Below are positions 43,873 to 52,106 of a stretch of DNA of 64,000 nt, in pieces. The translations under genes and the position numbers were made by a program. The notes beneath the pieces were generated by a model. The model was given only the letters and a program-made list of their open reading frames with translations. It was not told where the DNA came from and ran no database searches. Positions within the stretch are counted from its first letter, which is position 1; each line of letters begins with the position of its first letter. This DNA is from an uncultured Bacteroidales bacterium (lineage in GTDB: Bacteria; Bacteroidota; Bacteroidia; Bacteroidales; F082): positions 1 through 64,000 of the forward strand of contig CAMYYD010000008.1 in assembly GCA_947303395.1 (NCBI GenBank), read 5' to 3'.

Positions 43873-44289
43873 ATGGAAAAAATAAAGAGCTTGTGGTTCG
43901 ATGAGGATCGAATCTACATCAGAACGACCGAAAACCGTGTATTGAGCCGCCCGCTCGAAGCGTATATCGAGCTGCAAGAGGCATCCGCTGAAGAACGGAA
44001 CAGTTTTGTTATTGATAGTGATGGCGTTTCAATCCGTTGGGAAGCTTTGGATGCCGATATGCACATCTCGAGTTTCTACGAGACGACGGAGCCGAATTAT
44101 CACAACGAGGTGGCGGAAATGTTCAACCGTTTTCCATGGCTGAACGTTTCAGAGGTCGCTAATGCCATCGGAATCAATAAGAGTCTGTTGGCACGCTATA
44201 TTTATGGCATTTCAAAACCAAGCGAGCAACGCCTCAATCAGATCCGTAAGGCGTTGCACGAAATGGGAAAGGAATTGCTGACGGCGTAA
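43873..44289 (+). CDS. DUF2442 protein with C-terminal helix-turn-helix, putative antitoxin/repressor
   Basis: 138 residues. The N-terminal DUF2442 domain (IKSLWFDEDRIYIRTTENRVLSRPLEAY...) binds the DUF4160 partner in predicted pairs. The C-terminal helix-turn-helix runs from about 92 (VSEVANAIGINKSLLARYIYG) to ALHEMGKEL (about 127-135). This tail is nearly the same as that of HicB at 11641, although the N-terminal domains are unrelated. An in-frame start at 43801 lies inside the upstream gene; the ATG at 43873 is preferred. Confidence 0.78.
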   Translation: MEKIKSLWFDEDRIYIRTTENRVLSRPLEAYIELQEASAEERNSFVIDSDGVSIRWEALDADMHISSFYETTEPNYHNEVAEMFNRFPWLNVSEVANAIGINKSLLARYIYGISKPSEQRLNQIRKALHEMGKELLTA

Positions 44290-44305
44290 CAGCCAACCTT
44301 ACCCT

Positions 44306-45403
44306 TTATTTATTTCCCTTCTCTCCGAAAACACACCATCTCACAAACGGAATTCTATGTAATCCTTCATAAATCAATGGTGAAATCGTGAGCACCGCGA
44401 CTGTCAGGATGAGATACATCGCGAATGGTGGCAACGAGGTGTGACGGTACATCATGTAGCCGAAGCTTGCAATCACCAGATAATGAACGATGTAGAGACC
44501 GAAACTGGATTTTGTCATGTAACCGGCAAACTTATTTGTGCAATCGAATTTCGCCTTAAACCAGCCCATCATGGCGAGGCACATCAGCCAACCGTAAAGG
44601 TTGTTGAGCGGACTTCCAAGATATCGCGGCGTGGTGTTGTCTTGTCCGAAGGTGGTGATAATCAATACAGAACCTGCAATGACGGCGAACACCATCATCG
44701 GAATCCAGAATTTCGCAAGTGTTTCCTGGATTTTGTCGTGAGAAAACACGAAATACCCCATCAGGAACGGGAAAATGTAGAATAATGGCTTGTAAAGATT
44801 ATAAAGTCCATCCAGAGATTCTGCTCGCGGATGCATTATAAGAGTTTTTTCTCCTATCCAAAATAGTATTCCCAACAAAACAATAACTACCATGTTTGCC
44901 TTTCCACACAAATTATAGAATTTGTCTTTGCCGTCGATGGCACGCAAAATAAGCAGAACAAGGCCTAACACCCACAGCAGTTGGATGAACCACAGCGGTC
45001 CGATGCCGCTCAAGGCGCACATGAAATATTTGGCAACCCCCGGCGCGTTGGTTAAAACCTCGCCCCTGCCAGCAACCAAAGTGTTGAAATAGCCAGTCAT
45101 CCACTGGAACACAAACAATCCGATGGTTCCCGGAACCAGAAGTTTCCTCGTCCTCGACTTAAACCACTGCCCTGCCGAGACTTTCTCCAACGAATATCTC
45201 GAGCCGATTCCTGCCAGCAAAAACAGCAGAGGCATAAACCAAGGGTAAAGGATATACATCAGCACGTCCTGATATTGCGGACCGTCGCCGAAGCCACCGA
45301 TTCCGCCGAAAACGCCTTTGTTGTTGTAGAAATAAACCACATGGTAAAGCAGCACCAGCAACACAGTCGCCCAGCGCAGATTGTCAATCCAGTGTTTTCT
45401 CAT
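44306..45403 (-). CDS. Acyltransferase-3 family membrane protein
   Basis: 365 residues, about ten transmembrane helices. Starts MRKHWIDNLRWATVLLVLLYHVVYF (the family's His in helix 1) with FMPLLFLLAGIGSRYSLEK and the Arg-rich loop KSRTRKLLVPG. Members O-acylate sugars or other envelope molecules. Last gene of a five-gene unit headed by glsA, ten bases after the M28 peptidase gene. Confidence 0.85.
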   Translation of the reverse strand: MRKHWIDNLRWATVLLVLLYHVVYFYNNKGVFGGIGGFGDGPQYQDVLMYILYPWFMPLLFLLAGIGSRYSLEKVSAGQWFKSRTRKLLVPGTIGLFVFQWMTGYFNTLVAGRGEVLTNAPGVAKYFMCALSGIGPLWFIQLLWVLGLVLLILRAIDGKDKFYNLCGKANMVVIVLLGILFWIGEKTLIMHPRAESLDGLYNLYKPLFYIFPFLMGYFVFSHDKIQETLAKFWIPMMVFAVIAGSVLIITTFGQDNTTPRYLGSPLNNLYGWLMCLAMMGWFKAKFDCTNKFAGYMTKSSFGLYIVHYLVIASFGYMMYRHTSLPPFAMYLILTVAVLTISPLIYEGLHRIPFVRWCVFGEKGNK

Positions 45404-45413
45404 TGTTTAAAAA

Positions 45414-46676
45414 TCAATATCTTTCAACAAAATCAGTGATTATATTGAAAATTGGCTCGTAAGTCACGAAAATGGCGCTGTCGTAGGTGTCGTAAATAGT
45501 GTGATAATACTTGAAAGCGTCGCCGTTCTCGTTCTCGAACAGCATGCATGGCACGTGACGCTCAGCAAACGGATAATGGTCGCTGTTGGCAGCCAGCTCA
45601 CCGCGATTAAGAGCCTCGAAATAGTGTTTCTCGCCGTTGATTTCCTCGAGCAAAGCAAATCCGCGGTTGCCTTCGTCGCTGACTTCGCAGTACTGCACCG
45701 GGTTATTGTCGCCGATCATGTCGATGTTGAACAGATATTTGATCTGCTCGAGCGGCACAGTCGGGGTTTTGACATAGCATTCCGAACCGTTCAAACCTGA
45801 GTCTTCGCCAGAAAATGCTATGAAATACATATCGTATTCAGGTTTGTTCTTCGCGTAATATTCAGCCAAAGTGACGATGGTAGCGGTTCCCGAAGCGTTG
45901 TCGTTTGCTCCCGGATAATACACGTCTCTGCCAAGGTTTCCGAGGTGGTCGTAATGAGCCGTAAACACAAAGCAGCTGTCGTGTTTCTCGCCGTTCACCT
46001 TTGCGATAACATTGAAAAGCTCGTAGTCTTTCAAAAACTCGTTGTCGATATCCAACTTCACATTCTTCACGCCTTCGATAGCCTCAGGTGTAATCCAAAC
46101 GATAGGTTTGCCCATCACGCGGCTGCCATATGCCTTGTAAAACTTGATAGGCGATGTCCAAGTCTGGATAAATCCCGCGTTGGGCGAGTCTGCCTTATGC
46201 AATGGCCTAAATTCCGGATGGTTATACATAAACCAGAAGTCGCAAACAACCAAGCAGTTCTCATATTCCGGCTTCGCCAGATCTTCATACATCTTCTCGG
46301 CATCGAAATTCAATGTATCTACATGATACACAGGGAATTCGCCATGAACGCCAGGTGAATATTCTCTCATCGCGAAGTCAACGCCCGGAGTGAGTTGCTT
46401 GCCGTCGGCCCACATCTCCATGTTACCGCAGAATGTGTTGATATCGATGGTGAAAGGCTGGCAAACGACCTCATCGACGCCGACATTTTTAAATTCCTGC
46501 TCGAGATATTGTCCCGCCATGTTCACGCCGTCACGGGCATATCCCCTGCCCTGATATTTATCGGAACTCAGCTCCTTGACAATCTCTTTGTAGTGTTTCA
46601 AATTCGGTCTCTTTGGCGATGATGTGCAAGCCGCCAACAAAATCGCGACCGATACTAAAAAACAAATCTTTTTCAT
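45414..46676 (-). CDS. M28-family zinc aminopeptidase, predicted lipoprotein
   Basis: 420 residues; lipobox LLAAC (Cys 17). The M28 domain holds the two-zinc site: FTAHYDHLG (His, Asp), GANDNASGTATIV (bridging Asp), AFSGEDSGLNGSECYV (Glu-Glu type, here EDS), FNIDMIGDN and the last His in ANSDHYPF. An inserted protease-associated-type region lies at about 100-200. Trims peptides at the envelope. Its ATG overlaps the flavodoxin stop by four bases. Confidence 0.9.
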   Translation of the reverse strand: MKKICFLVSVAILLAACTSSPKRPNLKHYKEIVKELSSDKYQGRGYARDGVNMAGQYLEQEFKNVGVDEVVCQPFTIDINTFCGNMEMWADGKQLTPGVDFAMREYSPGVHGEFPVYHVDTLNFDAEKMYEDLAKPEYENCLVVCDFWFMYNHPEFRPLHKADSPNAGFIQTWTSPIKFYKAYGSRVMGKPIVWITPEAIEGVKNVKLDIDNEFLKDYELFNVIAKVNGEKHDSCFVFTAHYDHLGNLGRDVYYPGANDNASGTATIVTLAEYYAKNKPEYDMYFIAFSGEDSGLNGSECYVKTPTVPLEQIKYLFNIDMIGDNNPVQYCEVSDEGNRGFALLEEINGEKHYFEALNRGELAANSDHYPFAERHVPCMLFENENGDAFKYYHTIYDTYDSAIFVTYEPIFNIITDFVERY

Positions 46677-47503
46677 CTTACAACTCTTGTAAATTCAGGT
46701 TTTGTGTCACCAATAACTGTCACATAAATCTTCATCTCGCCCGCTGGAGGCATATTGTCTTTAAACTCACGAGGCTGGTCTTCAGCGATGAACAGGTATT
46801 CTGTACCGTTCGGAATCCAACGTTTTCCAACTAATTTCGCCTTAGCGTGCAACATCGGATAGTTGTCGGTAGCCTTGATGAAGATGTATTCTTCTTTTGG
46901 CGTAACTTCTTCTAAATCAGTAAATTCACCGAGTTGGATGTATTCGCCCGGGATGAAACCGTTTTCCTTCAGGAACTGGTCGACCTCGGCTGGCATAGCT
47001 TCCAAACGTGCCGCGCGAACGCCGTAACCAGGAATAATCTTCGCGTTAAGCTGAGCTTTTTCAATATCTTTCGTGCTCGACTCCAGACCGCCACTGCCGA
47101 AAGTGCAGAACGGGACGATGGTCTTGCCGCTCAAGTCAACATCTTTCAAAAATGTCGCGACAGGTGGTGCGACAGTGCCAAACCACACTGGATATCCGAG
47201 GAAAATGACATCGTATTTTGCGATTTTCGACTTCAGAGGTTTGATCTCCGGAAGCACGCCTTGCTCACGTTCTTGCAAGCAACGTTCGATAGTCGCCTGA
47301 AAATCACCGTCATAAGGGTTCACCACCTTGATTTCCTCAATGTCGGCACCGACTTTGTTGGCGATCTCTTCAGCCACCAGCTTGGTGTTGTTTGTCTGTG
47401 AATAATAAAGAACCAAAATCTTTTGTTTCTTTGCCTTCGAGCCGCACGAAACGGCTAAAACCATAGCTGCCATGATAGCAAGAATTAACTTTATTGTCTT
47501 CAT
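46673..47503 (-). CDS. Flavodoxin-domain lipoprotein with extra C-terminal domain
   Basis: 276 residues; lipobox LAVSC (Cys 20). Flavodoxin domain: ILVLYYSQTNNTKLVAEEIA (FMN phosphate loop), IFLGYPVWFGTVAPPVATFL and TFGSGGLESS. About 95 further residues follow with no recognised fold. A second exported flavoprotein in this window beside the lipoprotein nitroreductase. Fourth of the unit in reverse order: four bases after glsB and overlapping the M28 gene. Confidence 0.86.
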   Translation of the reverse strand: MKTIKLILAIMAAMVLAVSCGSKAKKQKILVLYYSQTNNTKLVAEEIANKVGADIEEIKVVNPYDGDFQATIERCLQEREQGVLPEIKPLKSKIAKYDVIFLGYPVWFGTVAPPVATFLKDVDLSGKTIVPFCTFGSGGLESSTKDIEKAQLNAKIIPGYGVRAARLEAMPAEVDQFLKENGFIPGEYIQLGEFTDLEEVTPKEEYIFIKATDNYPMLHAKAKLVGKRWIPNGTEYLFIAEDQPREFKDNMPPAGEMKIYVTVIGDTKPEFTRVVR

Positions 47504-47507
47504 ATTT

Positions 47508-48482
47508 TTAATTTTTGTTTTTTCTCAATGAAAGGAAGAATCCGTAACGTTCTCTGATGAATGTGCCGATGTGGCGAAGCACCTTACTCTTCTCCATCTC
47601 CGCGATAGTGATGAGGATGCCGGTCTCCTCCACGTTGCCGAAAGTGTCGTTGATGGCGGTTCCGAAACAGCGCATCGTCGGCGAGAGTCCCATGTATGAG
47701 TTGACCAACGGCGGAATCTTAGTGCCGAGTTCACGAATCTCTCTGTTCAAAATTCTGTAGTCGGGGTTGAGCTTTTCTTCGCAAAGAATCGAAGCCAGCT
47801 CGTTAATGTCGGTCTCAATCTCGACTGGTTTTATCGGGGTCACGAGGTTGTCTTTGTCAGGAAAATGTTTTTTCTGGAAATAGAGGATCATGTCGCGGCC
47901 GCGGCGGTTGTACGACGGATACATCGTCATCTTTCCAAAGAAATACTTGATTTCAGGCCACACCACGGTGAGTGCTCCGAGACCGTCCCAGAGGTTGTCG
48001 AGGGCGAAGAGACTCTTGGCGCCCATGCGCGAGCTCTGATATGGCACCGCCACAAACGAGCGTCCCAGCTCGATGGTGCTGTCCTTGTATTCCTTCATGA
48101 ATTTGTCGCTGAAATGGAACATATGCGCAGTGGCTATCTTAGGCTGTCCGTTCGCGTCGACTTCCCAATCGGTGCCGCGCAGGAATCGGTAGCCACCGAG
48201 AATTTCCTCATCGTCGGGATTCCACACCACCAGCTGCTGGCAACATTTCTCGCATGTGTCGAATTCGTCGATGTCGGCTGCCTTGCCTGTGCCTCCGCCA
48301 GCGTCGCGGAACGCTATCTCGCGCAGACGGCCTATCTCTTGCATCACATTCGGCGCATTGTGAGCCGTCACAATATAAATCTCGTTTTTGCTTTTGTTCG
48401 TTGGGCGAAGCAGTCGGTCAGGAGTCAGCTCGCTCTTAATCAAATCAACAGGAATCGGTGCAATTATCTCTTCCATTTTCAT
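47508..48482 (-). CDS. glsB: GlsB-like N-acyltransferase of glycine-lipid synthesis (hemolysin/OlsB-like)
   Basis: 324 residues of the OlsB-like/GNAT acyltransferase type: VTAHNAPNVMQEIGRLREIAFRD, GGYRFLRG, STIELGRSFVAVPYQ and MGAKSLFALDNLWDGLG. In Bacteroides the equivalent enzyme links a 3-hydroxy fatty acid to glycine; here it is paired with a GlsA-like O-acyltransferase, which supports that role. The start ATG overlaps the glsA stop (ATGA). A second Met two codons later is possible. Confidence 0.82.
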   Translation of the reverse strand: MKMEEIIAPIPVDLIKSELTPDRLLRPTNKSKNEIYIVTAHNAPNVMQEIGRLREIAFRDAGGGTGKAADIDEFDTCEKCCQQLVVWNPDDEEILGGYRFLRGTDWEVDANGQPKIATAHMFHFSDKFMKEYKDSTIELGRSFVAVPYQSSRMGAKSLFALDNLWDGLGALTVVWPEIKYFFGKMTMYPSYNRRGRDMILYFQKKHFPDKDNLVTPIKPVEIETDINELASILCEEKLNPDYRILNREIRELGTKIPPLVNSYMGLSPTMRCFGTAINDTFGNVEETGILITIAEMEKSKVLRHIGTFIRERYGFFLSLRKNKN

Positions 48483-49303
48483 AATTCGTATACTCTATCT
48501 TTGACCCACTGGGCCCATTCTATTGGTTTCTTGCTGTTGTCGAAAGTCTGCCACGGTATCGGCTTGCCCACCGCCACGCGGAAAGTCTGATGCGTGTTTT
48601 TAAACATCTCGTCGACGAGATATATCATCGCAAGGTTAAACGGCAGACATCTGTCGGAGAAGTTGGCGAGACGGTAGAAACGGTCGGAGTTGCGTCCGCC
48701 AAAGTGTATCGGCACTATATCACGTTGATATTCAACACTTTTAGTGATAAACGTCTTTTTCCATTCGAGGTCACGGATCACGCCTTTCTTACGTCGTGAG
48801 CACAATCCGGCCGGAAACATCACCATGTGGTTGTCGCTCTTGAAGCCGGCTTCCACCATCCTCGGGAAATCCCTGCTCTGACTGCCTGTCTTGTTAATCG
48901 GGATGCACAGCGGCGCCAGTCCAGGAAGATTCATCAGCAGGTCGTTGACGAGATAACGGAAACGGTCGTCGTAGCGTCGCCCGATGATGGCGCCAAGAGC
49001 CACGCCGTCCTCGCCTCCAAGCGGATGGTTGCTCACGAAAGTGTACAAACGCCCGTCGTCTTTTGCAGGGAGGTTTTCCTCGCCCACAAGCTCTATTGTG
49101 GTGTCGAGATGTTTCAGCGTCGCCTCCAGCCATTCGGTACCGACAAGGTCACGGCTCTGCCACATGAATTCGTTCAAATCGTCCTGATGGATGATGCGTT
49201 TCAGCCACGACACGACAAAACCTGGCACAAATCGTGCCTTTTTGCCCATCTTTTCCCTTAAAACTCTATCGATGTCAATCGTTTTTTCCGATACTTCTAC
49301 CAT
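48479..49303 (-). CDS. glsA: GlsA-like O-acyltransferase of glycine-lipid synthesis
   Basis: 274 residues, PlsC-type fold: FVSNHPLGGEDGVALGAIIG contains His-x4-Asp (HPLGGED), then a nucleophile-side block MFPAGLCSRRKKGVI (usual FPEG replaced by FPAG) and IVPIHFGGRNSDRFYRLAN. It would add the second acyl chain to N-acyl-glycine. Start at 49303; the upstream frame extension crosses the -7 element TACTTTTG at 49323-49330. Heads the unit glsA-glsB-flavodoxin-M28-acyltransferase 3. Confidence 0.82.
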   Translation of the reverse strand: MVEVSEKTIDIDRVLREKMGKKARFVPGFVVSWLKRIIHQDDLNEFMWQSRDLVGTEWLEATLKHLDTTIELVGEENLPAKDDGRLYTFVSNHPLGGEDGVALGAIIGRRYDDRFRYLVNDLLMNLPGLAPLCIPINKTGSQSRDFPRMVEAGFKSDNHMVMFPAGLCSRRKKGVIRDLEWKKTFITKSVEYQRDIVPIHFGGRNSDRFYRLANFSDRCLPFNLAMIYLVDEMFKNTHQTFRVAVGKPIPWQTFDNSKKPIEWAQWVKDRVYEL

Positions 49304-49322
49304 TTTTATAAAATTCGGCTCA

Positions 49323-49373
49323 CAAAAGTAATACAATTCATTGAAACGGCGACGAAAAAAACTATTATTTTTG
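49323..49373. promoter_or_regulatory. Divergent promoters of the glsA operon and a lipoprotein gene
   Basis: TACTTTTG on the minus strand (49323-49330) and TATTTTTG on the plus strand (49366-49373). Both lie upstream of the start codons chosen here. Confidence 0.55.
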
Positions 49374-49385
49374 CAAAAAAATTAT

Positions 49386-49964
49386 ATGAAAAAATTTCTT
49401 GGAATTTTAATAATGGGAATCTCCTCTTTGTTAATGTCATCTTGCGGCAAATCAAACGAAAAAGACATCCGTGAGATGTGCCAATACATTCATAATCAAT
49501 ATCCTTTGGCGACTTTGCAGGATATCTACAAGACCTGTTACCAGGATTTTTTCGGAGCCGAGCATCTGATGAACGACACCGCCGCAGCGCGTTATTATAT
49601 CAATTATGAACTCGAGCAGTGCAAAGACTCCGACTTGAGCCTCATGCCGAAACGCGAGCCTACGGGATTTCGTCATCGTTTTGTGAGAATCAACTTTTCA
49701 AATATCGTTGATGGCGAACTCACTGAGGAACAATTGGTTATGATGTTTATCAACGCTGCCGGGAAAGACAACGCCTTCAGCGATGACTGGGCATCGGAAT
49801 GGAAACTTATCGAAAAAATCGCATTGGAAGTGAATCCCGAATGGAAAGACGCGGAACTTCAATCAGAGCTGACCGCAGCCGCTGCCGGAAACCATGCCGT
49901 GAGACACAGCGAGGCATTTAGAAAAAACTATAATCCACATTATAGAATTGTGAAAAATCATTAA
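49386..49964 (+). CDS. Predicted lipoprotein of unknown function
   Basis: 192 residues; lipobox LMSSC (Cys 20). The conserved-looking block YPLATLQDIYKTCYQDFFGAE and the end YNPHYRIVK suggest a Bacteroidales family, but no function is known to me. Start at 49386 because an upstream in-frame ATG (49341) lies before the -7 element. Confidence 0.7.
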   Translation: MKKFLGILIMGISSLLMSSCGKSNEKDIREMCQYIHNQYPLATLQDIYKTCYQDFFGAEHLMNDTAAARYYINYELEQCKDSDLSLMPKREPTGFRHRFVRINFSNIVDGELTEEQLVMMFINAAGKDNAFSDDWASEWKLIEKIALEVNPEWKDAELQSELTAAAAGNHAVRHSEAFRKNYNPHYRIVKNH

Positions 49965-49971
49965 TGGTTTT

Positions 49972-50031
49972 GCCGCCGGTCCTAAGGTCTTCAAGGTCCT
50001 TAAAGCCCTTAAAGTCTTTAATGCCGGCGGC
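49972..50031. repeat. Inverted repeat GCCGCCGG around a run of AAGG/CTTAAAG units
   Basis: GCCGCCGG (49972-49979) pairs with CCGGCGGC (50024-50031). Between them are about four imperfect 9- to 10-base units (AAGGTCTTC, AAGGTCCTT, AAAGCCCTT, AAAGTCTTT). It lies between convergent genes and may also act as a terminator. Confidence 0.7.
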
Positions 50032-50040
50032 AACTAACTA

Positions 50041-50448
50041 TTATTCTTGTTCTAAACTTTTCTTTATTCTTTCGTAGAGCTCAGGGAGTCTTTTTTGTAT
50101 CACCACTGGGCGACCGTTTTCAGTGAAGCAGTGCACGCTGTGGCCTTCCGCCACGAGTTTGCCGTCTTTTCGCATGATGTAGTTGAACTCGAACTTCAGC
50201 TCGCTCATGCCGCTGATGTAAACCTCCACCTCAACGATGTCTTTAAACGTGGTCGGGCTCTTGTATTTGCATTCGATCGAGACCACTGGCGACACCACGC
50301 CGTCGGCCTCAATCTTATCGAAGCCCCATCCAAGCTTGTCGAGGTAGTCGATACGAGCTTCCTCCATGATTCTCACATAGTTAGAATGATGTGTGATACC
50401 CATGCGGTCGCACTCGTAATATCTTATTTCGTGTTTGTAGATATGCAT
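50041..50448 (-). CDS. Acyl-CoA thioesterase of the YbgC/FadM hotdog type
   Basis: 135 residues, hotdog fold: YKHEIRYYECDRMGITHHSNYVRIMEEARIDYL carries the active-site Asp (ECDRMG) and the following helix. CKYKSPTTFKDIVEVEVYI and the Gly-x-His strand VAEGHSVHCF complete the pattern. Hydrolyses acyl-CoA in the cytoplasm. Eight bases after the MORN gene. Confidence 0.88.
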   Translation of the reverse strand: MHIYKHEIRYYECDRMGITHHSNYVRIMEEARIDYLDKLGWGFDKIEADGVVSPVVSIECKYKSPTTFKDIVEVEVYISGMSELKFEFNYIMRKDGKLVAEGHSVHCFTENGRPVVIQKRLPELYERIKKSLEQE

Positions 50449-50456
50449 CTCAAAAA

Positions 50457-51503
50457 TTATTTACATCTTATAATCAATTGACTACCAGAGGTATAGGTAA
50501 AGTCATCGTCATACATGCGACCTGTGTGCTCCGTCTCTTCCTCGTATTCTTTCCTCTCTCCTCTTTTGATGGTTTCGGTGAAAGCTTCTTTATGATCATT
50601 TGTGAAGCCCGACTTCACCACATATGTCACGCTGTCGTCGGTAATCTCTTTGATTTCAAGATAGGCGTAATCGCTGTTGATATGGAAGTCGTAGTTGCTC
50701 AAAACCATCGCCTCGTTGTAGTAGTTCTTGCCTTTCTTCGGGATGATTATGCATCTTATCGCCTCTGAATAGCCGAATCCGTGATGCGACTCCGCCACCA
50801 TCAGCAATATAGGTTGCTCGCCTTCGAAGCCCTCAAATTCAATCGTGTCGAAATCGAGGTCGCCTTTTTCCCATCTCGCGGTAAATTTGGTGCCGTCAGC
50901 AAAGGTGTAGATGCCTTTGCCGTTGCAATAGCCTTCCAAAAACTCGCAAACGTCGCCGTTCACCATTTCATGCACGCAAGGTCCGACGAGTCGGTCTTCC
51001 TCAAATTCACCCTCGTACGTCTCTTTTCCTTTGGCGAAGTTGCCGTCGTAGCCGTCTTTCACGATCTTTCCGTGGCCGTGACGCTTGCCTTCTTTAAAGC
51101 CGCCGGTATAGACTTCCGTTATCGTGCTAAGATGAATGCCATGCTCGTCACTGTTTGTCTGCGTGCCTTGTCCGTGCTCCATATCGTCAAGCCACTCACC
51201 TTCGTATTGATAGCGATGACTTGCTCCGCCGCCCATCGAATAGCGTTTGTATTTGCCGTTGCCGCAGCGTTTGTCGTCCTTCCATTCGCCTTCATACTCA
51301 GCGACATAGCCATTGAGCTCATAGCTCATGTAGCCGTAGCCGTCTTTTTTGCCGTTTTTAAACTCACCTTCGTAACGGTCGCGGCGCAAGCAGCCAGTAG
51401 GACTCGGCGAGTCCATATAACCCTTACCGTGCGGCTGTCCTGCGGCGTTCACCTCGCCTTCATACTGACGACCGTCTTTGAATTTGATGACCCTATTCGG
51501 CAT
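50457..51503 (-). CDS. MORN-repeat protein
   Basis: 348 residues, no signal peptide. At least six MORN repeats of the form YEGEFKNGKKDGYG (DGRQYEGEVNAAG, RDRYEGEFKNGK, YEGEWKDDKRCG, YEGEWLDDMEHG, YTGGFKEGKRHG, YEGEFEEDRLVG) lie in the first ~215 residues, followed by an unrecognised C-terminal domain (~130 residues). MORN repeats bind membranes or partner proteins; role unknown. Start at 51503 overlaps the kinase stop by 11 bases. Confidence 0.83.
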   Translation of the reverse strand: MPNRVIKFKDGRQYEGEVNAAGQPHGKGYMDSPSPTGCLRRDRYEGEFKNGKKDGYGYMSYELNGYVAEYEGEWKDDKRCGNGKYKRYSMGGGASHRYQYEGEWLDDMEHGQGTQTNSDEHGIHLSTITEVYTGGFKEGKRHGHGKIVKDGYDGNFAKGKETYEGEFEEDRLVGPCVHEMVNGDVCEFLEGYCNGKGIYTFADGTKFTARWEKGDLDFDTIEFEGFEGEQPILLMVAESHHGFGYSEAIRCIIIPKKGKNYYNEAMVLSNYDFHINSDYAYLEIKEITDDSVTYVVKSGFTNDHKEAFTETIKRGERKEYEEETEHTGRMYDDDFTYTSGSQLIIRCK

Positions 51504-52020
51504 TCTGTTGGAATTTAAGCTTGATGTTCTGAGCAAGGAATACCGCCACGTGATATGTCGGGATATTTGACACGTTCAAGACGAAATCGTAGTTATGCGC
51601 GTCGTAACGTGACACTCCTGTGTATTGCTTGGTGAATTTATCGCGTCTCTCGTCGATTTCCTTAACCATCTTAGTGGCTTCCGCTTTGCTGAGGTCGAGT
51701 TTCTCGCAAAGATTTTTCACTCTCGAGGCAGTGTCGGCAATGAGGAAAATCTTCACTGCATTAGGATAATCTTTGAAAATATGGAATCCGGCGCGACCCA
51801 CGATGACACATGACTCCCTCTCCGCTATCTCCTTCAGAATCTTTTCTTCAGCCTGATACATCTTCTTGGAAGTCACATTCTGATCCAAGCCCATTTCAGC
51901 ATCAAGAATGTTCTTGTCATACACCTTAACACCTAAAATATTGGCGAGTTTATGAGCTATTTCCCTACCGCCAGTTCCAAACTCACGGTTGATTGTAATG
52001 ATAAAATTATTGTTTTCCAT
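51493..52020 (-). CDS. Cytidylate-kinase-like family protein
   Basis: 175 residues. N-terminal FIITINREFGTGGREIAHKLA is the P-loop region, with the Walker A Lys replaced by Arg as in this cytidylate-kinase-like family. IVGRAGFHIF and IFLIADTASRVKNL follow. It has no NMP-binding insert like Cmk, so the acceptor is uncertain. Start at 52020 by family N-terminus; an in-frame ATG at 52041 is possible. -7 element TATATTTG at 52059-52066. Confidence 0.78.
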   Translation of the reverse strand: MENNNFIITINREFGTGGREIAHKLANILGVKVYDKNILDAEMGLDQNVTSKKMYQAEEKILKEIAERESCVIVGRAGFHIFKDYPNAVKIFLIADTASRVKNLCEKLDLSKAEATKMVKEIDERRDKFTKQYTGVSRYDAHNYDFVLNVSNIPTYHVAVFLAQNIKLKFQQNAE

Positions 52021-52058
52021 AATATTAAGTTTGAGCGACATTTTTATTAATCACTCCG

Positions 52059-52066
52059 CAAATATA
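52059..52066 (-). promoter_or_regulatory. -7 element TATATTTG for the cytidylate-kinase-like/MORN/thioesterase unit
   Basis: Matches TAnnTTTG, 39 bases upstream of the ATG at 52020. Confidence 0.5.
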
Positions 52067-52106
52067 CGAATCTTTTCTGAAAATTCCAAATTTTTTCAAA
52101 AAAAAA

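Noticed and set aside
50781-51518. 245-codon frame antisense to the MORN gene
   Set aside because: The opposite strand has clear MORN repeats; the Phe/Val-rich shadow only mirrors them.
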